From DTU024 sp964518875 (GTDB lineage Bacteria > Bacillota > Clostridia > Christensenellales > Aristaeellaceae): 64,000 nucleotides of DNA. The stretch spans positions 1 through 64,000 of the forward strand of contig CAZFHI010000004.1 in the NCBI GenBank assembly GCA_964518875.1. The letters are read 5' to 3'. Both the position numbers and the translations under genes were made by a program. Within the stretch, counting starts at the first letter, position 1. Each line of letters begins with the position of its first letter. Shown here piece after piece: positions 1 to 8,785 of this stretch. The notes below the pieces were generated by a model, which saw only the letters and a program-made list of their open reading frames with translations, did no database searches and had not been told where the DNA came from.

Positions 1-820
1 TACAGACCGTCGTTTTATCTTTAACTCGGTCTCACATCATTGACAAATGTACAATGAATAAAAGCTTATTAAAAATGCCCGTAAAAGTTTGCGAATCTAT
101 GTTTAAACTTAATTTGTATGCCTAAAGCGGTAAAAATCTCTGATACATTTATCTATGTATTCAAGCTTTGACTGCGTTTTCTGAAGCTCTTGATAAACGC
201 TTGTTGGTAAACAAGTGTACGCGTATAACGTGCTCCAAAATCATATGAATAAATAAAAATTGAACGTATCATAATCTATTTTAGTGTGCTCTGATCGAAA
301 ATGAGGAAGGGTATCAATTAATTTTTACGCATATGTCAAACGACCTTTGTTCTAAAATATTAAACGATATAAAAGGCATTCAATGCATATAATGTATAAA
401 TGGAATATATTTCAACACAGAATAAATAAGACAACAAGATAATTATCTCAATACTAATAAAAAGACGCTGATAAGCAGATTTAGAGGCTCTTACGCTAAA
501 AAATTTGCAGCAGTAGAGATTATATTCCATATCAATAAAAGTCTACAAAAAAATCAATCGCAAGATCAGGGATTCTGCGTAAAAACTTTGTAACATAAAT
601 ATAATTGGATATTGTGGACAGTTTGTTGATTGTATGAAAAGATCCTAAAAAAGTGTCAATAGTACTTATGATATAATAATGACAATAATGCGTGATTAAA
701 AAGCTTTGAAAGTCTACTGAGATTTGATTACAATTCTACTCAATATAAATTATAAAACCTCTGTGATGAAATATACGCGTTAATATAAAGAAATTTAAGT
801 TTTATAAAACATTCTCAAAA
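1..820. other. AT-rich intergenic region with no recognisable gene
   Basis: I see no open reading frame with a ribosome binding site, no RNA gene and no convincing terminator for the minus-strand operon that ends at 821. The stretch is strongly AT-rich and stop-rich in all frames, like the other gene-free parts of the accessory block. It may hold decayed coding DNA that I cannot identify. Confidence 0.6.
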
Positions 821-1693
821 TTACAGCTCTAGTTCCATGCCGTCATAAGCAGAATAAACACATGTGCCTTTCAGACGTTCGACCAGCATGTCATATGGAG
901 GCATTCTATGGGGACTCATGTGCGTCAAGTAAACTTTTGGCTGGCCGTTAAAAATGTTGCTGTCTTCAAAAAAACGAACCTCATTCATAATTCGGTTGAA
1001 CGACATATGTTCGCCTTTTTTTTCCGAATCGCCGAATGTGCATTCCATAATTACTGCATCCACCTTATGAGCGCGGATGCAGTCCCTTGTACGATCGATG
1101 TAGGTATTTGAGTCAGTAGCATAGAGAAATGTTTTACCTTGTGCATTAATAAGGAAGATAAGCCCGCGCTCGCCATCGGCGTCTGTATGTGAAGCTATCA
1201 TTGGGATAAAATTCACTCCAGCATGACTGTACTCAGAATAGGCCTCGACGATCGTATAATCCATCGCATAGTCGACATTTTCTCTTTGGAGAAAATATGG
1301 TTCAAGTTTTCCAAAAACCTTTCGGTTCCCAAATATACGCAATCTGGGAAGATCACCGAAGCGCGCACAATCGGCGCGGTATTTATCCATTCCTTTGAGT
1401 TGATCTGCACCGTAAGATCTATACCGCCAATAAAGCATTTTTGGGAAAAAGTGATCTTCGTGAGAATGGGTGCACAGCAGAAGCTCCGATGGACGAAGAT
1501 CAATATTATATTTGAGTGCTTTGTTCATGATGTCCGCTGGGAAATCGATCAAACACTTTTCTGCGAAGTGAATAGAGCTATTAAATCGAATATTTCTTCC
1601 GCCATGTTCGCGAGCGTAGTTACAGTAATCGCAACTACACCATGCCCCGGGATAAAGTTCTGATGCGGCGGTTCCCAGGAAAGTAATTTTCAT
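821..1693 (-). CDS. MBL-fold metallo-hydrolase, PhnP-like phosphodiesterase family
   Basis: This 290-residue protein belongs to the metallo-beta-lactamase fold. The metal motif HSHEDH lies at residues 76-81, with further candidate ligands at H169, D193 and H258. Near the N-terminus, after the strand MKITFLGTAAS, there is a Cys cluster (C19, C21, C24) like the extra zinc site of PhnP, which hydrolyses cyclic phosphoribose diesters. It is the last gene of the minus-strand operon and starts 16 bases after the permease stop, with an AGGA ribosome site. Its place behind a glycerophosphodiester phosphodiesterase and a Ugp-type importer suggests a phosphodiester substrate. The exact substrate is inference; a general MBL hydrolase is the alternative. 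Confidence 0.8.
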   Translation of the reverse strand: MKITFLGTAASELYPGAWCSCDYCNYAREHGGRNIRFNSSIHFAEKCLIDFPADIMNKALKYNIDLRPSELLLCTHSHEDHFFPKMLYWRYRSYGADQLKGMDKYRADCARFGDLPRLRIFGNRKVFGKLEPYFLQRENVDYAMDYTIVEAYSEYSHAGVNFIPMIASHTDADGERGLIFLINAQGKTFLYATDSNTYIDRTRDCIRAHKVDAVIMECTFGDSEKKGEHMSFNRIMNEVRFFEDSNIFNGQPKVYLTHMSPHRMPPYDMLVERLKGTCVYSAYDGMELEL

Positions 1694-1709
1694 AATATTT
1701 TCCTACTTT

Positions 1710-2537
1710 CTATTCTTTAATTGATCCGGCAAGAGCGCCTGACAGAATTTGTCGCTGTCCTATAACGAAAATCAGAAGCGTTGGTAGCAGAATAATCACG
1801 ATTCCAGCCATGATCATACCGTATCCCATAGCTTCCGAATCTGAAAGCATTCCTATGCCGATCTGAACGGTGCGCATATGGCTCTTATTAGTAACCAACA
1901 ATGGCCAAAGATACGAGTTCCATGAACCAATGAATGAATATATGCCGATTGCACCAAGTGAGCCCTTGCAAAGCGGCAACAGTAGCGTAAAGAGATAGCG
2001 TAGATTGCTGCAGCCCTCGATGAGCGCCATCTCATATAGCGCGCGTGGCGTCCGTAAAAACGCCTGACGCATAAAAAACACAGACATGGCTGATGCAAGT
2101 GATGGAAAAATTAGCGCAGAATAAGTATCGAACAGGTGTAAGTCGCCTATTGTCATATAGTTGGAAATTATAATCGATTCGCCGGGAATCATCATAGTGA
2201 TTAGAATCAATATAAAAATCAAATTCTTTCCTTTGAAATCGAAATATGAAAATGAAAATGCTGCCAAGCTTGAAAGTATCATCTGGCCAGTAGTTACGCA
2301 AACTGCAACAATCAGACTATTAATCTCATATCGAAACAGAGGTGCATTGGACAATGCGAGTTTGTAATTTGTAAGATTCAGCATTGTTGGAATCAGATTC
2401 GGTGGCTGATTGAAAATCTGATGGGCTGGCATGAAACTTATGTCGATTGCGTACAACACGGGAAAAATAATGATAAAAATGAATATAGCTTGCAATATAT
2501 GGTAAAATACTTTTCCCCACCATGTGACTGGTCTCAT
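1710..2537 (-). CDS. carbohydrate ABC transporter permease, MalG/UgpE type
   Basis: This is a 275-residue inner-membrane permease with about six predicted transmembrane helices. The MalG-family cytoplasmic loop (EAA-type motif, EGCSNLRYLFTLLLPL) sits around residues 175-190 and would dock the ATPase. The start overlaps the stop of the upstream permease by four bases, so the two are translationally coupled and form the heteromeric channel. No ATPase gene is found in the block; in Firmicutes such importers often borrow a shared MsmX/UgpC-type ATPase encoded elsewhere. Family assignment is firm. The substrate (glycerol-3-phosphate diesters or a sugar) is inferred from the neighbouring phosphodiesterase. 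Confidence 0.88.
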   Translation of the reverse strand: MRPVTWWGKVFYHILQAIFIFIIIFPVLYAIDISFMPAHQIFNQPPNLIPTMLNLTNYKLALSNAPLFRYEINSLIVAVCVTTGQMILSSLAAFSFSYFDFKGKNLIFILILITMMIPGESIIISNYMTIGDLHLFDTYSALIFPSLASAMSVFFMRQAFLRTPRALYEMALIEGCSNLRYLFTLLLPLCKGSLGAIGIYSFIGSWNSYLWPLLVTNKSHMRTVQIGIGMLSDSEAMGYGMIMAGIVIILLPTLLIFVIGQRQILSGALAGSIKE

Positions 2538-3418
2538 TGGTAAAACACTCCTTTCTTTTCAGCCTTGAACTGAATTAATGAAATTAAGAGAAGAATGAGC
2601 ATAAATACTATCGACATGGCACATGCATATCCCCAGCGATTGCTGAGAAACGCTGATTTGTAGATAGCATAGGAGAGGACGTTTGTGGAGTTGCCAGGGC
2701 CGCCTTCTGTCATAAGCTTGACCTGTGTAAACGTTTGAAATGCACTAATTGTGTTCGTAACAATCAAGAAAAAAAGAGTGGGTGAAATTGACGGAAGTGT
2801 GATATGCCATAACATACGGAAATAGTCTGCACCTTCAATTGAAGCACTTTCGTAGAGCTCATCTGAAACCATTTGGAGACCTGAATAGGCGTAAATAAAG
2901 TTCATACCCATAGTAAGCCAGCACGTTGTAATCACAATCATATTTAGAGCCATTTTGGAATCTGACAGCCATGCGATCTTCTGCTGTAGCACATAGTTGA
3001 TCAATCCTGTGCTTGCATTAAACAGTAGGAGCCATATGATCGATGCACACGCCGAAGATACTGCCATTGGAAATGCGAAAACAACGCGAATTAGGCTGGA
3101 TTTCTTTTTGCGATTGTCCGCAAGTAGAGCAAGAACAACGCCTAAAAGAATTTGGAGTGGAACAATTTTAACAGTGTATTGAAGTGTAAGAAGCAGGCTG
3201 TTCCAAAATTCATCTGAAGAAAACAACTGCGAGTAGTTTCTAAGACCAGCGAACTTTTTGATTTCACCCATGGCGTTTACTATTGAGACGCTCATTGTAA
3301 ATGTTCGAATGAAGGGATAGTATACAAATGCACCAAACATTATTAAGACGGGAAATAAATACAAATACGGTTCAATGCGCTCGAAAAAGGTGTTTTTCAA
3401 TTTAGGGGCTTTTAACAT
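2534..3418 (-). CDS. carbohydrate ABC transporter permease, MalF/UgpA type
   Basis: This 294-residue membrane protein is the first permease of the importer. It begins MLKAPKLKNTFF and has the family's first helix (PYLYLFPVLIMFGAFVYYPF) and a late EAA loop (SIEGADYFRMLWHITLPSI). I chose the ATG at 3418 because GGTGGAG lies just upstream; a longer frame from 3487 has no such site. A perfect hairpin fills the gap to the binding-protein gene and probably sets the ratio of binding protein to permease. It is paired with the MalG-type permease, which it overlaps by four bases. Confidence 0.88.
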   Translation of the reverse strand: MLKAPKLKNTFFERIEPYLYLFPVLIMFGAFVYYPFIRTFTMSVSIVNAMGEIKKFAGLRNYSQLFSSDEFWNSLLLTLQYTVKIVPLQILLGVVLALLADNRKKKSSLIRVVFAFPMAVSSACASIIWLLLFNASTGLINYVLQQKIAWLSDSKMALNMIVITTCWLTMGMNFIYAYSGLQMVSDELYESASIEGADYFRMLWHITLPSISPTLFFLIVTNTISAFQTFTQVKLMTEGGPGNSTNVLSYAIYKSAFLSNRWGYACAMSIVFMLILLLISLIQFKAEKKGVFYQ

Positions 3419-3445
3419 TTTCTCCACCTTCCTTACAAATAACGC

Positions 3446-3475
3446 GGTATGGTGCAGGTTTCCCAGCACCATACC
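3446..3475 (-). repeat. intercistronic hairpin after the binding-protein gene
   Basis: A perfect inverted repeat has arms GGTATGGTGC and GCACCATACC and a 10-base loop. It lies between the binding-protein stop and the first permease start. There is no U-run, so it is unlikely to be a strong terminator. It more likely protects the upstream mRNA end and allows more binding protein than permease, as in other import operons. Confidence 0.75.
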
Positions 3476-3490
3476 ATAAAAGGCCATCAG

Positions 3491-4804
3491 TCAATTATTC
3501 GCCAAATTGTAATCTTCAATCATGGTGTTGATTTCTTCAACAGACTTGTTTAGTGCTTCTTCTGGGGTCAGTTCTTCAAGCAGCATCTGCTGCAGATAGT
3601 TGACGTAAACCGCACGGCTTTCAACCATAGTGCCGTATATTGCACCAAAACCCATGTTTTCGGAAAAGTGGAGTTGATCGACGATGACTTGAAATTGTGG
3701 ATATTTTGCAAGATTTTCCTTTACTTCATCCAACTCATATGCTTCAGTCGTTACTGGGAAATAGCCGCTGTTAATATGGAAGTAGGCTTGAATTTTAGGA
3801 GTTATGATGTAACGGATAAATTCGGCAACTGCTTCTTCATATGCTTTGCCCTTGTCATTATCAATCATATAGATGGACGCACCACCTAGCGTAACGCCGC
3901 CATTCGGGGAATCAGCATCCACTGCTGGAAAGAATGCTACACCTAGATCGAACGAATCGCCTATGTTAGTCAGGAAGTTTCGCAGACCTCCAGAGGAGTC
4001 GATCGCCATTGGAGTTTGACCAGACCAAAAATAAGCGTTGTTATCGGCTACACTAAAGCCAATGTTTGCAATATAACCATTTTTATACATATCAAGCCAC
4101 TTGTTTGCCATCTTAAGAGCGACGTCACCGTCCATCAGCGTGCAACGGGTCGCTGCAGCGCTACGACCATTATCATTGTCTACCATCTCATAGCGTTGTT
4201 GAACGAGAGGTTGTTCAAACCACCAAGCAAAGTTAGAAACGGCAATACCGCTGTCTGCTAAACCTGCTTCACGTACTTTTATAGAAATGTCTATTATATC
4301 GTCCCAAGTCTCCGGTTTTCCTTCGAATCCTATTTCCCGCAGCATATTTGCATTGTAATATAGAACCGGAATGGATGTATTCAATGGCATAGAATACAAT
4401 TGATCATTTACGGTGTAGTAATCGAGAATGTGCTGTTCGAGATGGCTTACGTCAATGTCATATTTATTGACCAAATTTTGAATTGGATTAACAAAGCCAC
4501 TATCAACCATGAAACGTGTACCCGCTTCGTAAATCTGAATCATATCCAGACCGTCGCCTGTACGCATAGCAGCCTTCAGTTTGTTAATGGACTCTTCATA
4601 GTTGCCTTGGTATTGAGCTTCAACTTCGATGTTTGGGTGAGTTTCGTTAAATGTTTTAACGATATAATCAATGATTTCTCCATTCGTCCCGCTCATGCCG
4701 TGCCAAAATACTAGATGAACGGGTTCTTCAGCAGACGATATTGTTCCAAGTATAGAACTAAGCAGAACAACAGCCATTAGCAATGAGATTAGCATCTTTT
4801 TCAT
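3491..4804 (-). CDS. extracellular solute-binding protein (family 1, UgpB/MalE-like)
   Basis: This 437-residue secreted binding protein captures the substrate of the importer encoded just downstream. It starts MKKMLISLLMAVVLL, a signal peptide ending near SSAEEP, without a clear lipobox cysteine. The mature part has the family signature VHLVFWHGMSG, and FNETHPNIEVEAQY near residues 50-65, typical of SBP_bac_1 proteins such as UgpB. I chose the ATG at 4804 because AGGAGGA lies ten bases upstream; a longer frame to 4849 has no such site. Isoleucine codons are mainly ATT/ATC, unlike genes beyond 9 kb. Exact substrate is unknown; a glycerophosphodiester or sugar is most likely. Confidence 0.88.
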   Translation of the reverse strand: MKKMLISLLMAVVLLSSILGTISSAEEPVHLVFWHGMSGTNGEIIDYIVKTFNETHPNIEVEAQYQGNYEESINKLKAAMRTGDGLDMIQIYEAGTRFMVDSGFVNPIQNLVNKYDIDVSHLEQHILDYYTVNDQLYSMPLNTSIPVLYYNANMLREIGFEGKPETWDDIIDISIKVREAGLADSGIAVSNFAWWFEQPLVQQRYEMVDNDNGRSAAATRCTLMDGDVALKMANKWLDMYKNGYIANIGFSVADNNAYFWSGQTPMAIDSSGGLRNFLTNIGDSFDLGVAFFPAVDADSPNGGVTLGGASIYMIDNDKGKAYEEAVAEFIRYIITPKIQAYFHINSGYFPVTTEAYELDEVKENLAKYPQFQVIVDQLHFSENMGFGAIYGTMVESRAVYVNYLQQMLLEELTPEEALNKSVEEINTMIEDYNLANN

Positions 4805-4903
4805 TGAATTCTTCCTCCTGATGATCTTGTTCTTTTTGTGCAAACGCAAAGTGTGTTATGGGAGTTACTTGATTGGCACTACCACGCTCCCTTCTTAAAG
4901 CAA

Positions 4904-4933
4904 AAGCGTTGAAGTAAATACACTTCAACGCTT
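4904..4933 (-). terminator. intercistronic hairpin between phosphodiesterase and binding protein
   Basis: There are perfect 12-base arms (AAGCGTTGAAGT and its complement) with a six-base loop. They overlap the phosphodiesterase stop codon and are followed on the minus strand by TTTTGCTTT. This may act as a weak terminator or mRNA-stabilising element, reducing or separating expression of the downstream transporter genes. Confidence 0.6.
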
Positions 4934-5737
4934 GCCGATGGCTTCCTGCCAAATGTCCCGGACGATCAACGCATCGTCACTAATTACGTGGTCCAGCTGA
5001 CCAGAATAAATCCAATTTATTATGTGCGCACGCAGATCCCAGCCATAGAAATTAAATTTTTTAATTACGTCGCCACGCGGGATATGTACGAACACGGCGA
5101 GCCCTGCGTCATGCAGTTTTAACGCTTCGCCGTTTGTAAAATTCTGATATTCAAGATTAACTGCATCTAGATTTGCGTCTTGTGCAGGTGCAACGGGATC
5201 AAGCAGTATAGAATGCTGGAGCCCTACTGTTGGTACTCTAGGAATGTATTCCTTAATCTCCTTTAGAAGCGTAAAGTTGAATGATGAAAACTGAAGCAGG
5301 TTTGCACAATGCATGTCATCAATCACGGCTTTCAGGCGTGGGAAAACCTCGTCATTACGATTATAAACCTTGACTTCCAGTTGAAAAATTATATCGTTTT
5401 CACGTGCAAATTCTATTGCTTCACAAAATTTCGGGATTTTTAACCCTGCGTATTTTGCAGAAAACCAACTGCCAGCATCTAAACGCTCTATCTCACTCAA
5501 AGACATATTGCGGACAAGACCTGTTCCATTCGTTGTGCGATCAACTGTTTCATCGTGGATAAGGACCATTTTACAATCGCTTGTAAGTGCAAGGTCTGTT
5601 TCGCATGTTACGCCAGGACCACAGATCTCACGTGCCATTTTAAACGAAGCGTAGGTGTTTTCTGGTGCACCCGCACTATGCCCACGATGCGCGGCAAGAC
5701 GCATGTTTTCAGGAGTCATCCGTAGGGGATTGTTCAT
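4925..5737 (-). CDS. glycerophosphodiester phosphodiesterase
   Basis: This 270-residue protein hydrolyses glycerophosphodiesters to sn-glycerol-3-phosphate and an alcohol. It has the GDPD signature HRGHSAGAPENT at residues 17-28, the metal residues E46 and D48 in ETDLALTSD, and HD at 61-62. No signal peptide is present, so it acts in the cytoplasm on imported diesters, like UgpQ. I chose the start at 5737 because GGAGG lies just upstream; the in-frame ATG at 5752 contains that ribosome site within its codons. It is the first gene of the operon, downstream of a palindromic operator, and probably defines the pathway for the Ugp-like importer. Confidence 0.9.
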   Translation of the reverse strand: MNNPLRMTPENMRLAAHRGHSAGAPENTYASFKMAREICGPGVTCETDLALTSDCKMVLIHDETVDRTTNGTGLVRNMSLSEIERLDAGSWFSAKYAGLKIPKFCEAIEFARENDIIFQLEVKVYNRNDEVFPRLKAVIDDMHCANLLQFSSFNFTLLKEIKEYIPRVPTVGLQHSILLDPVAPAQDANLDAVNLEYQNFTNGEALKLHDAGLAVFVHIPRGDVIKKFNFYGWDLRAHIINWIYSGQLDHVISDDALIVRDIWQEAIGKR

Positions 5738-5773
5738 AATTTTTTCCTCCATTTCCTTATGTATATATCCGTA

Positions 5774-5825
5774 ATTATATCACGGGAAAGTAAAACATAT
5801 ATCAAATTTAGTGCAAACGTTTGCA
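5774..5825 (-). promoter_or_regulatory. operon promoter with LacI/CcpA-type operator
   Basis: A perfect 14-base palindrome TGCAAACGTTTGCA lies at 5812-5825, about 32 bases upstream of a TATAAT -10 box (5774-5779, minus strand). The central CG and flanks fit a LacI-family operator and also nearly fit the CcpA cre consensus. A good -35 is not evident. It sits between the regulator gene and the phosphodiesterase gene. Confidence 0.7.
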
Positions 5826-5865
5826 AAAGAGTTTAAATAAAAATTTTACTTCATTTAATGATCCT

Positions 5866-6876
5866 TTATTTTTTTATACCAGTAGAATGTCGAATTATAA
5901 GTTTTGGCTTCAGTGAAAGTGATACCGGCTGATACTCATCGTCTTCTACCATGCGCAACATTATCTGAGCAGCATTTTTGCCGATTTCTATAATATCCTG
6001 TCGGATAGTGGTAAGTCGAAATGGGTACAGTTGTCCTTCAGGTCGATCATCGCAGCCAATTACAGATATATCCTCTGGAATACTGTATCCATTTTTATAA
6101 AGATATTCCATCACGCCGATTGCCATGCGGTCATCTGTTGCAAGAACAGCGGAAATCATGGGAGCACTCTTGAATAGTTCTTCCGCTGCCTGATAGCCGG
6201 CTTGGAAGCGCATAGAGGCAGGAATTCCTTTTTTAAGGCAATGTATATGTGCTTTTAGACTGTGGTTACGAATCGCTTCTTCATAGCCACGTTGTCTTTC
6301 GTTGTAAATCAATGTATTAGCGGTAATCAACGCAATATCCGTGTGTCCGAGACTGTACAGATATTCTGTTGCCTCGCGCGCACCAGTATAGTGATCGGAG
6401 TCAACATAGGGGATTTCTGGAATAGTGTAAGGTGGTTTTCTACGTAAGCTAATGACAGGAATAGGCATCGAGTGAACCGCTGTAAGCAGAGCTTTGTCCC
6501 ATGTATCCGGTGTGAGAAAAACGCCGCTGTATTGATATTCACGACATTGATTCAGGAGCCCAAGCACACGCCTGGGCTCACGGTTTGTATTAATGTACAC
6601 AATGTCATAACGATTTTCATGCAAAACCTCCTCTACACCAATCGCGGCACTGGAGAAATAAGTATCTGCTATGTCTGGGATCATGAAAGCAACCGTTCTG
6701 CTCGATTGACGGACAAGATTTTGCGCATTACGGTTCGGTGTATAGTTAGATTTTGCCACGTACTCCATGACCAATTTTTTTGTGCTTTCACTTATTGCAG
6801 GGTGATCGTTCAAAGCTCTCGAAACAGTTGACGGTGAGAGATGTGTCATTTCTGCAATATCTTTGATAGTGACCAT
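5866..6876 (-). CDS. LacI-family transcriptional regulator
   Basis: This 336-residue DNA-binding protein starts with the LacI helix-turn-helix (VTIKDIAEMTHLSPSTVS, residues 2-19) and hinge region, followed by a periplasmic-binding-like ligand domain (SVIGCDDRPEGQLYP near the end). It most likely senses the imported sugar or diester product and controls the adjacent operon. A perfect palindrome lies before the operon and a 12/14 match lies before its own start, suggesting autoregulation. It is transcribed in the same direction as the operon but has its own upstream region. Confidence 0.92.
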   Translation of the reverse strand: MVTIKDIAEMTHLSPSTVSRALNDHPAISESTKKLVMEYVAKSNYTPNRNAQNLVRQSSRTVAFMIPDIADTYFSSAAIGVEEVLHENRYDIVYINTNREPRRVLGLLNQCREYQYSGVFLTPDTWDKALLTAVHSMPIPVISLRRKPPYTIPEIPYVDSDHYTGAREATEYLYSLGHTDIALITANTLIYNERQRGYEEAIRNHSLKAHIHCLKKGIPASMRFQAGYQAAEELFKSAPMISAVLATDDRMAIGVMEYLYKNGYSIPEDISVIGCDDRPEGQLYPFRLTTIRQDIIEIGKNAAQIMLRMVEDDEYQPVSLSLKPKLIIRHSTGIKK

Positions 6877-6908
6877 AATGTTTTTCCCTTCATATCATGA
6901 TAACGTAG

Positions 6909-6922
6909 TGGTAACGTTTGCA
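6909..6922 (-). promoter_or_regulatory. putative autoregulatory operator
   Basis: TGGTAACGTTTGCA matches the palindrome upstream of the phosphodiesterase gene at 12 of 14 positions and lies about 33 bases before the regulator start. This supports a shared LacI-type site used for autoregulation. A CcpA site is the alternative. Confidence 0.55.
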
Positions 6923-7334
6923 TTGATTTTATCATGCGGTTTTTGAACTGTCAATAGAAAATTAAGTTAAATCATTTCTATAAACCGGTATTTTTATATA
7001 TTCAGTTATTCATCCAAGTAAAATCATGCAGAAAATTTTATTGCTATGAGTATTATACTTAAATCTATATCTAAGATTGTCCATTCTTTTATCATTAACT
7101 ATATACTTTATTATGTATTTTTACAATTATGATAAACATAATATATATAAAGTAAACTAAAGCTCGCAACTTAGATCATTGGCAGATATATACAAGCCAC
7201 TGGAACTCCGCAACAATGTATGTTGTCATCAATTCACAAGCAAAAAATACAAATAGTTTAAATAAAGAATACTGAAAATTTAAAAAGCATACTATTCTAA
7301 TTCATGGACACTCCTAATCTAACGCTAAGTATGT
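6923..7334. other. AT-rich intergenic region, no gene seen
   Basis: This is stop-rich, AT-rich DNA between the regulator promoter and a decayed transposase. I find no ribosome site plus reading frame, and no RNA element. It probably represents degraded sequence of the accessory block. Confidence 0.55.
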
Positions 7335-8404
7335 CTGAATGGTTATACAAACAGATGATTGAAGCGGAAGTGTCAAATAAAATTGGAATGAAAAATCAAC
7401 AAAGTCAGTCACATATCAGTTAACGCTGCGGCTTTCGTCCGCACCGTTTGGATACCAGTTTAGGCGCTATGTATTTCATGGTTGCTAAAGATTAGAAATA
7501 GCGTTTATATACCATTCTTCATGACCAACTACAGACGCAGCGATGTTGCCATGATTCAGGTTATTCTATAAGCTTATGTGCAGGAAGTGTCAGCAATAAG
7601 AATGGAGAAACTGGCTAAGAGCCTAGGCATTGAAGGTATCTCTCGAAATAAGGTAAGCGAGATGAACAAGGGTCAGAATGAGCAGTCGGAGGAGTTTAGG
7701 AATCGTAAGCTTACCTAAAGTATATATCCCGCGATATGAATGGATGCTCTGCATGAAAAGGTAAACTATGCCGGCATAGTGGTAAGCATAGCGATCATGA
7801 TTGTTTGCGGTGTGAACGTTGAAGCAAGCGTGAAGCGCTTGCAACTGAACCAATGCCGGAAGAATCAATGGAGAGCTAAAGGGACGCGGATTATCTAAGT
7901 TCTAAATCAAAGCTTATTATCTTTGACGTTTATACAGGCCTTGCAGCAACGATTGGTGTTTGCTTTTCAGGCGCCAGTTGGCAGCGCTGAAAGGTGAATT
8001 TCATGCGGAACATTCTTGTGCATCATGTAGTTCACAAGGATAAAGAGCGGTTTGCAGGTAAACTTAAAAGTATCTGGATAACTTATAGACATGCAATTGC
8101 CAGAAAAAGGGCAAGGGAACTTGTAGATGAATATAGTTCAAAATACCATAAAGCAATTGAAATACTTGAGGAAAGGCTTGAAGACGTACTGACATTTCTT
8201 TCATTCCCTTAACTGGATTCCAGAAAGGTCAGCTCAAAGGTTGAATAAAGAAATCCTCAAGCGTCAGGCATCATCCATAACCTGGAAGACTATACGGCTG
8301 GTAACAATATACCTGATAGAATACTCAGAAGATTGATTTGTTATTAAGGCATACCTGAGCAAGGTCTCGCTCAGGTCATTAATAAACTAGGCAGCATAAA
8401 ATGA
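7335..8404 (+). pseudogene. decayed IS256-family (mutator) transposase
   Basis: Translating the plus strand across frames gives a string of IS256 transposase pieces in the right order. They are: a start-like piece with MIEAEVSNKIGM; an RRSDVAMIQVIL-then-AYVQEVS piece; GIEGISRNKVSEM; a piece with the EFRNRKLT end; an FMRNILVHHVVHKDKERF piece near 8000; EERLEDVLTFLSFP near 8170-8210; and a C-terminal tail ending about 8404. In-frame stops and frameshifts separate the pieces, so the element is dead. I could not find its terminal inverted repeats. It is a mobile-element scar beside the accessory catabolic block and a tRNA gene. Confidence 0.85.
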
Positions 8405-8621
8405 GTAGTGGAGTTAAAAATTGCTAACTTGAGTTGATATTACCCAAAAATTAGAATCATTACAGAATAAATTATATAGAATATGAATAAATATTAGTTA
8501 AAAAGTCGTGCTTGCCGCATAAATATGCGCTTTTTTATGCTATTTTATTCCACGTAAATACCACAAGAATGGTGGTAAATTATGCCTTACTTTGACTTTT
8601 GTTTGTAAAAAATCCGAACAT

Positions 8622-8657
8622 AAAAAACCGCTGAAACGCTATATATTTCAACGGTTT
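8622..8657 (-). terminator. rho-independent terminator of tRNA-Arg
   Basis: On the minus strand, arms AAACCGTTGAAA and TTTCAGCGGTTT form a 12-base stem with one wobble pair, followed by a U-run. It starts six bases beyond the tRNA CCA end. Confidence 0.85.
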
Positions 8658-8662
8658 GGCGG

Positions 8663-8739
8663 TGGTACACCCGGTGGGATTCGAACCCGCGGCCTTCAGA
8701 GTCGGAGTCTGACGCGCTATCCAACTGCGCTACGGGTGC
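8663..8739 (-). tRNA. tRNA-Arg (anticodon CCG)
   Basis: The minus strand folds as a full cloverleaf of 77 bases including an encoded CCA. The acceptor stem is GCACCCG with CGGGTGT. The anticodon stem TCAGA/TCTGA closes the loop CTCCGAC, giving anticodon CCG, and the T-loop reads GGTTCGAATCC. It reads the arginine codon CGG. It has its own promoter and terminator and borders the accessory block, a usual site for integration, although I see no duplicated 3' end (att site). Confidence 0.95.
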
Positions 8740-8752
8740 TTAACGATAAGAA

Positions 8753-8781
8753 AGAGTATCACAGCGGCGCCATGCTGTCAA
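8753..8781 (-). promoter_or_regulatory. tRNA-Arg promoter
   Basis: The minus strand carries TTGACA (8776-8781), a 17-base spacer and TACTCT (8753-8758), 13 bases before the tRNA. The -35 is separated by only four bases from the -35 of the divergent SCIFF promoter. Confidence 0.8.
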
Positions 8782-8785
8782 TTGC

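Noticed and set aside
8516..8535. Weak hairpin with T-run (CGCAT-AAAT-ATGCG then TTTTTT)
   Set aside because: A five-base stem is too short to claim as a terminator, and no intact plus-strand gene precedes it.
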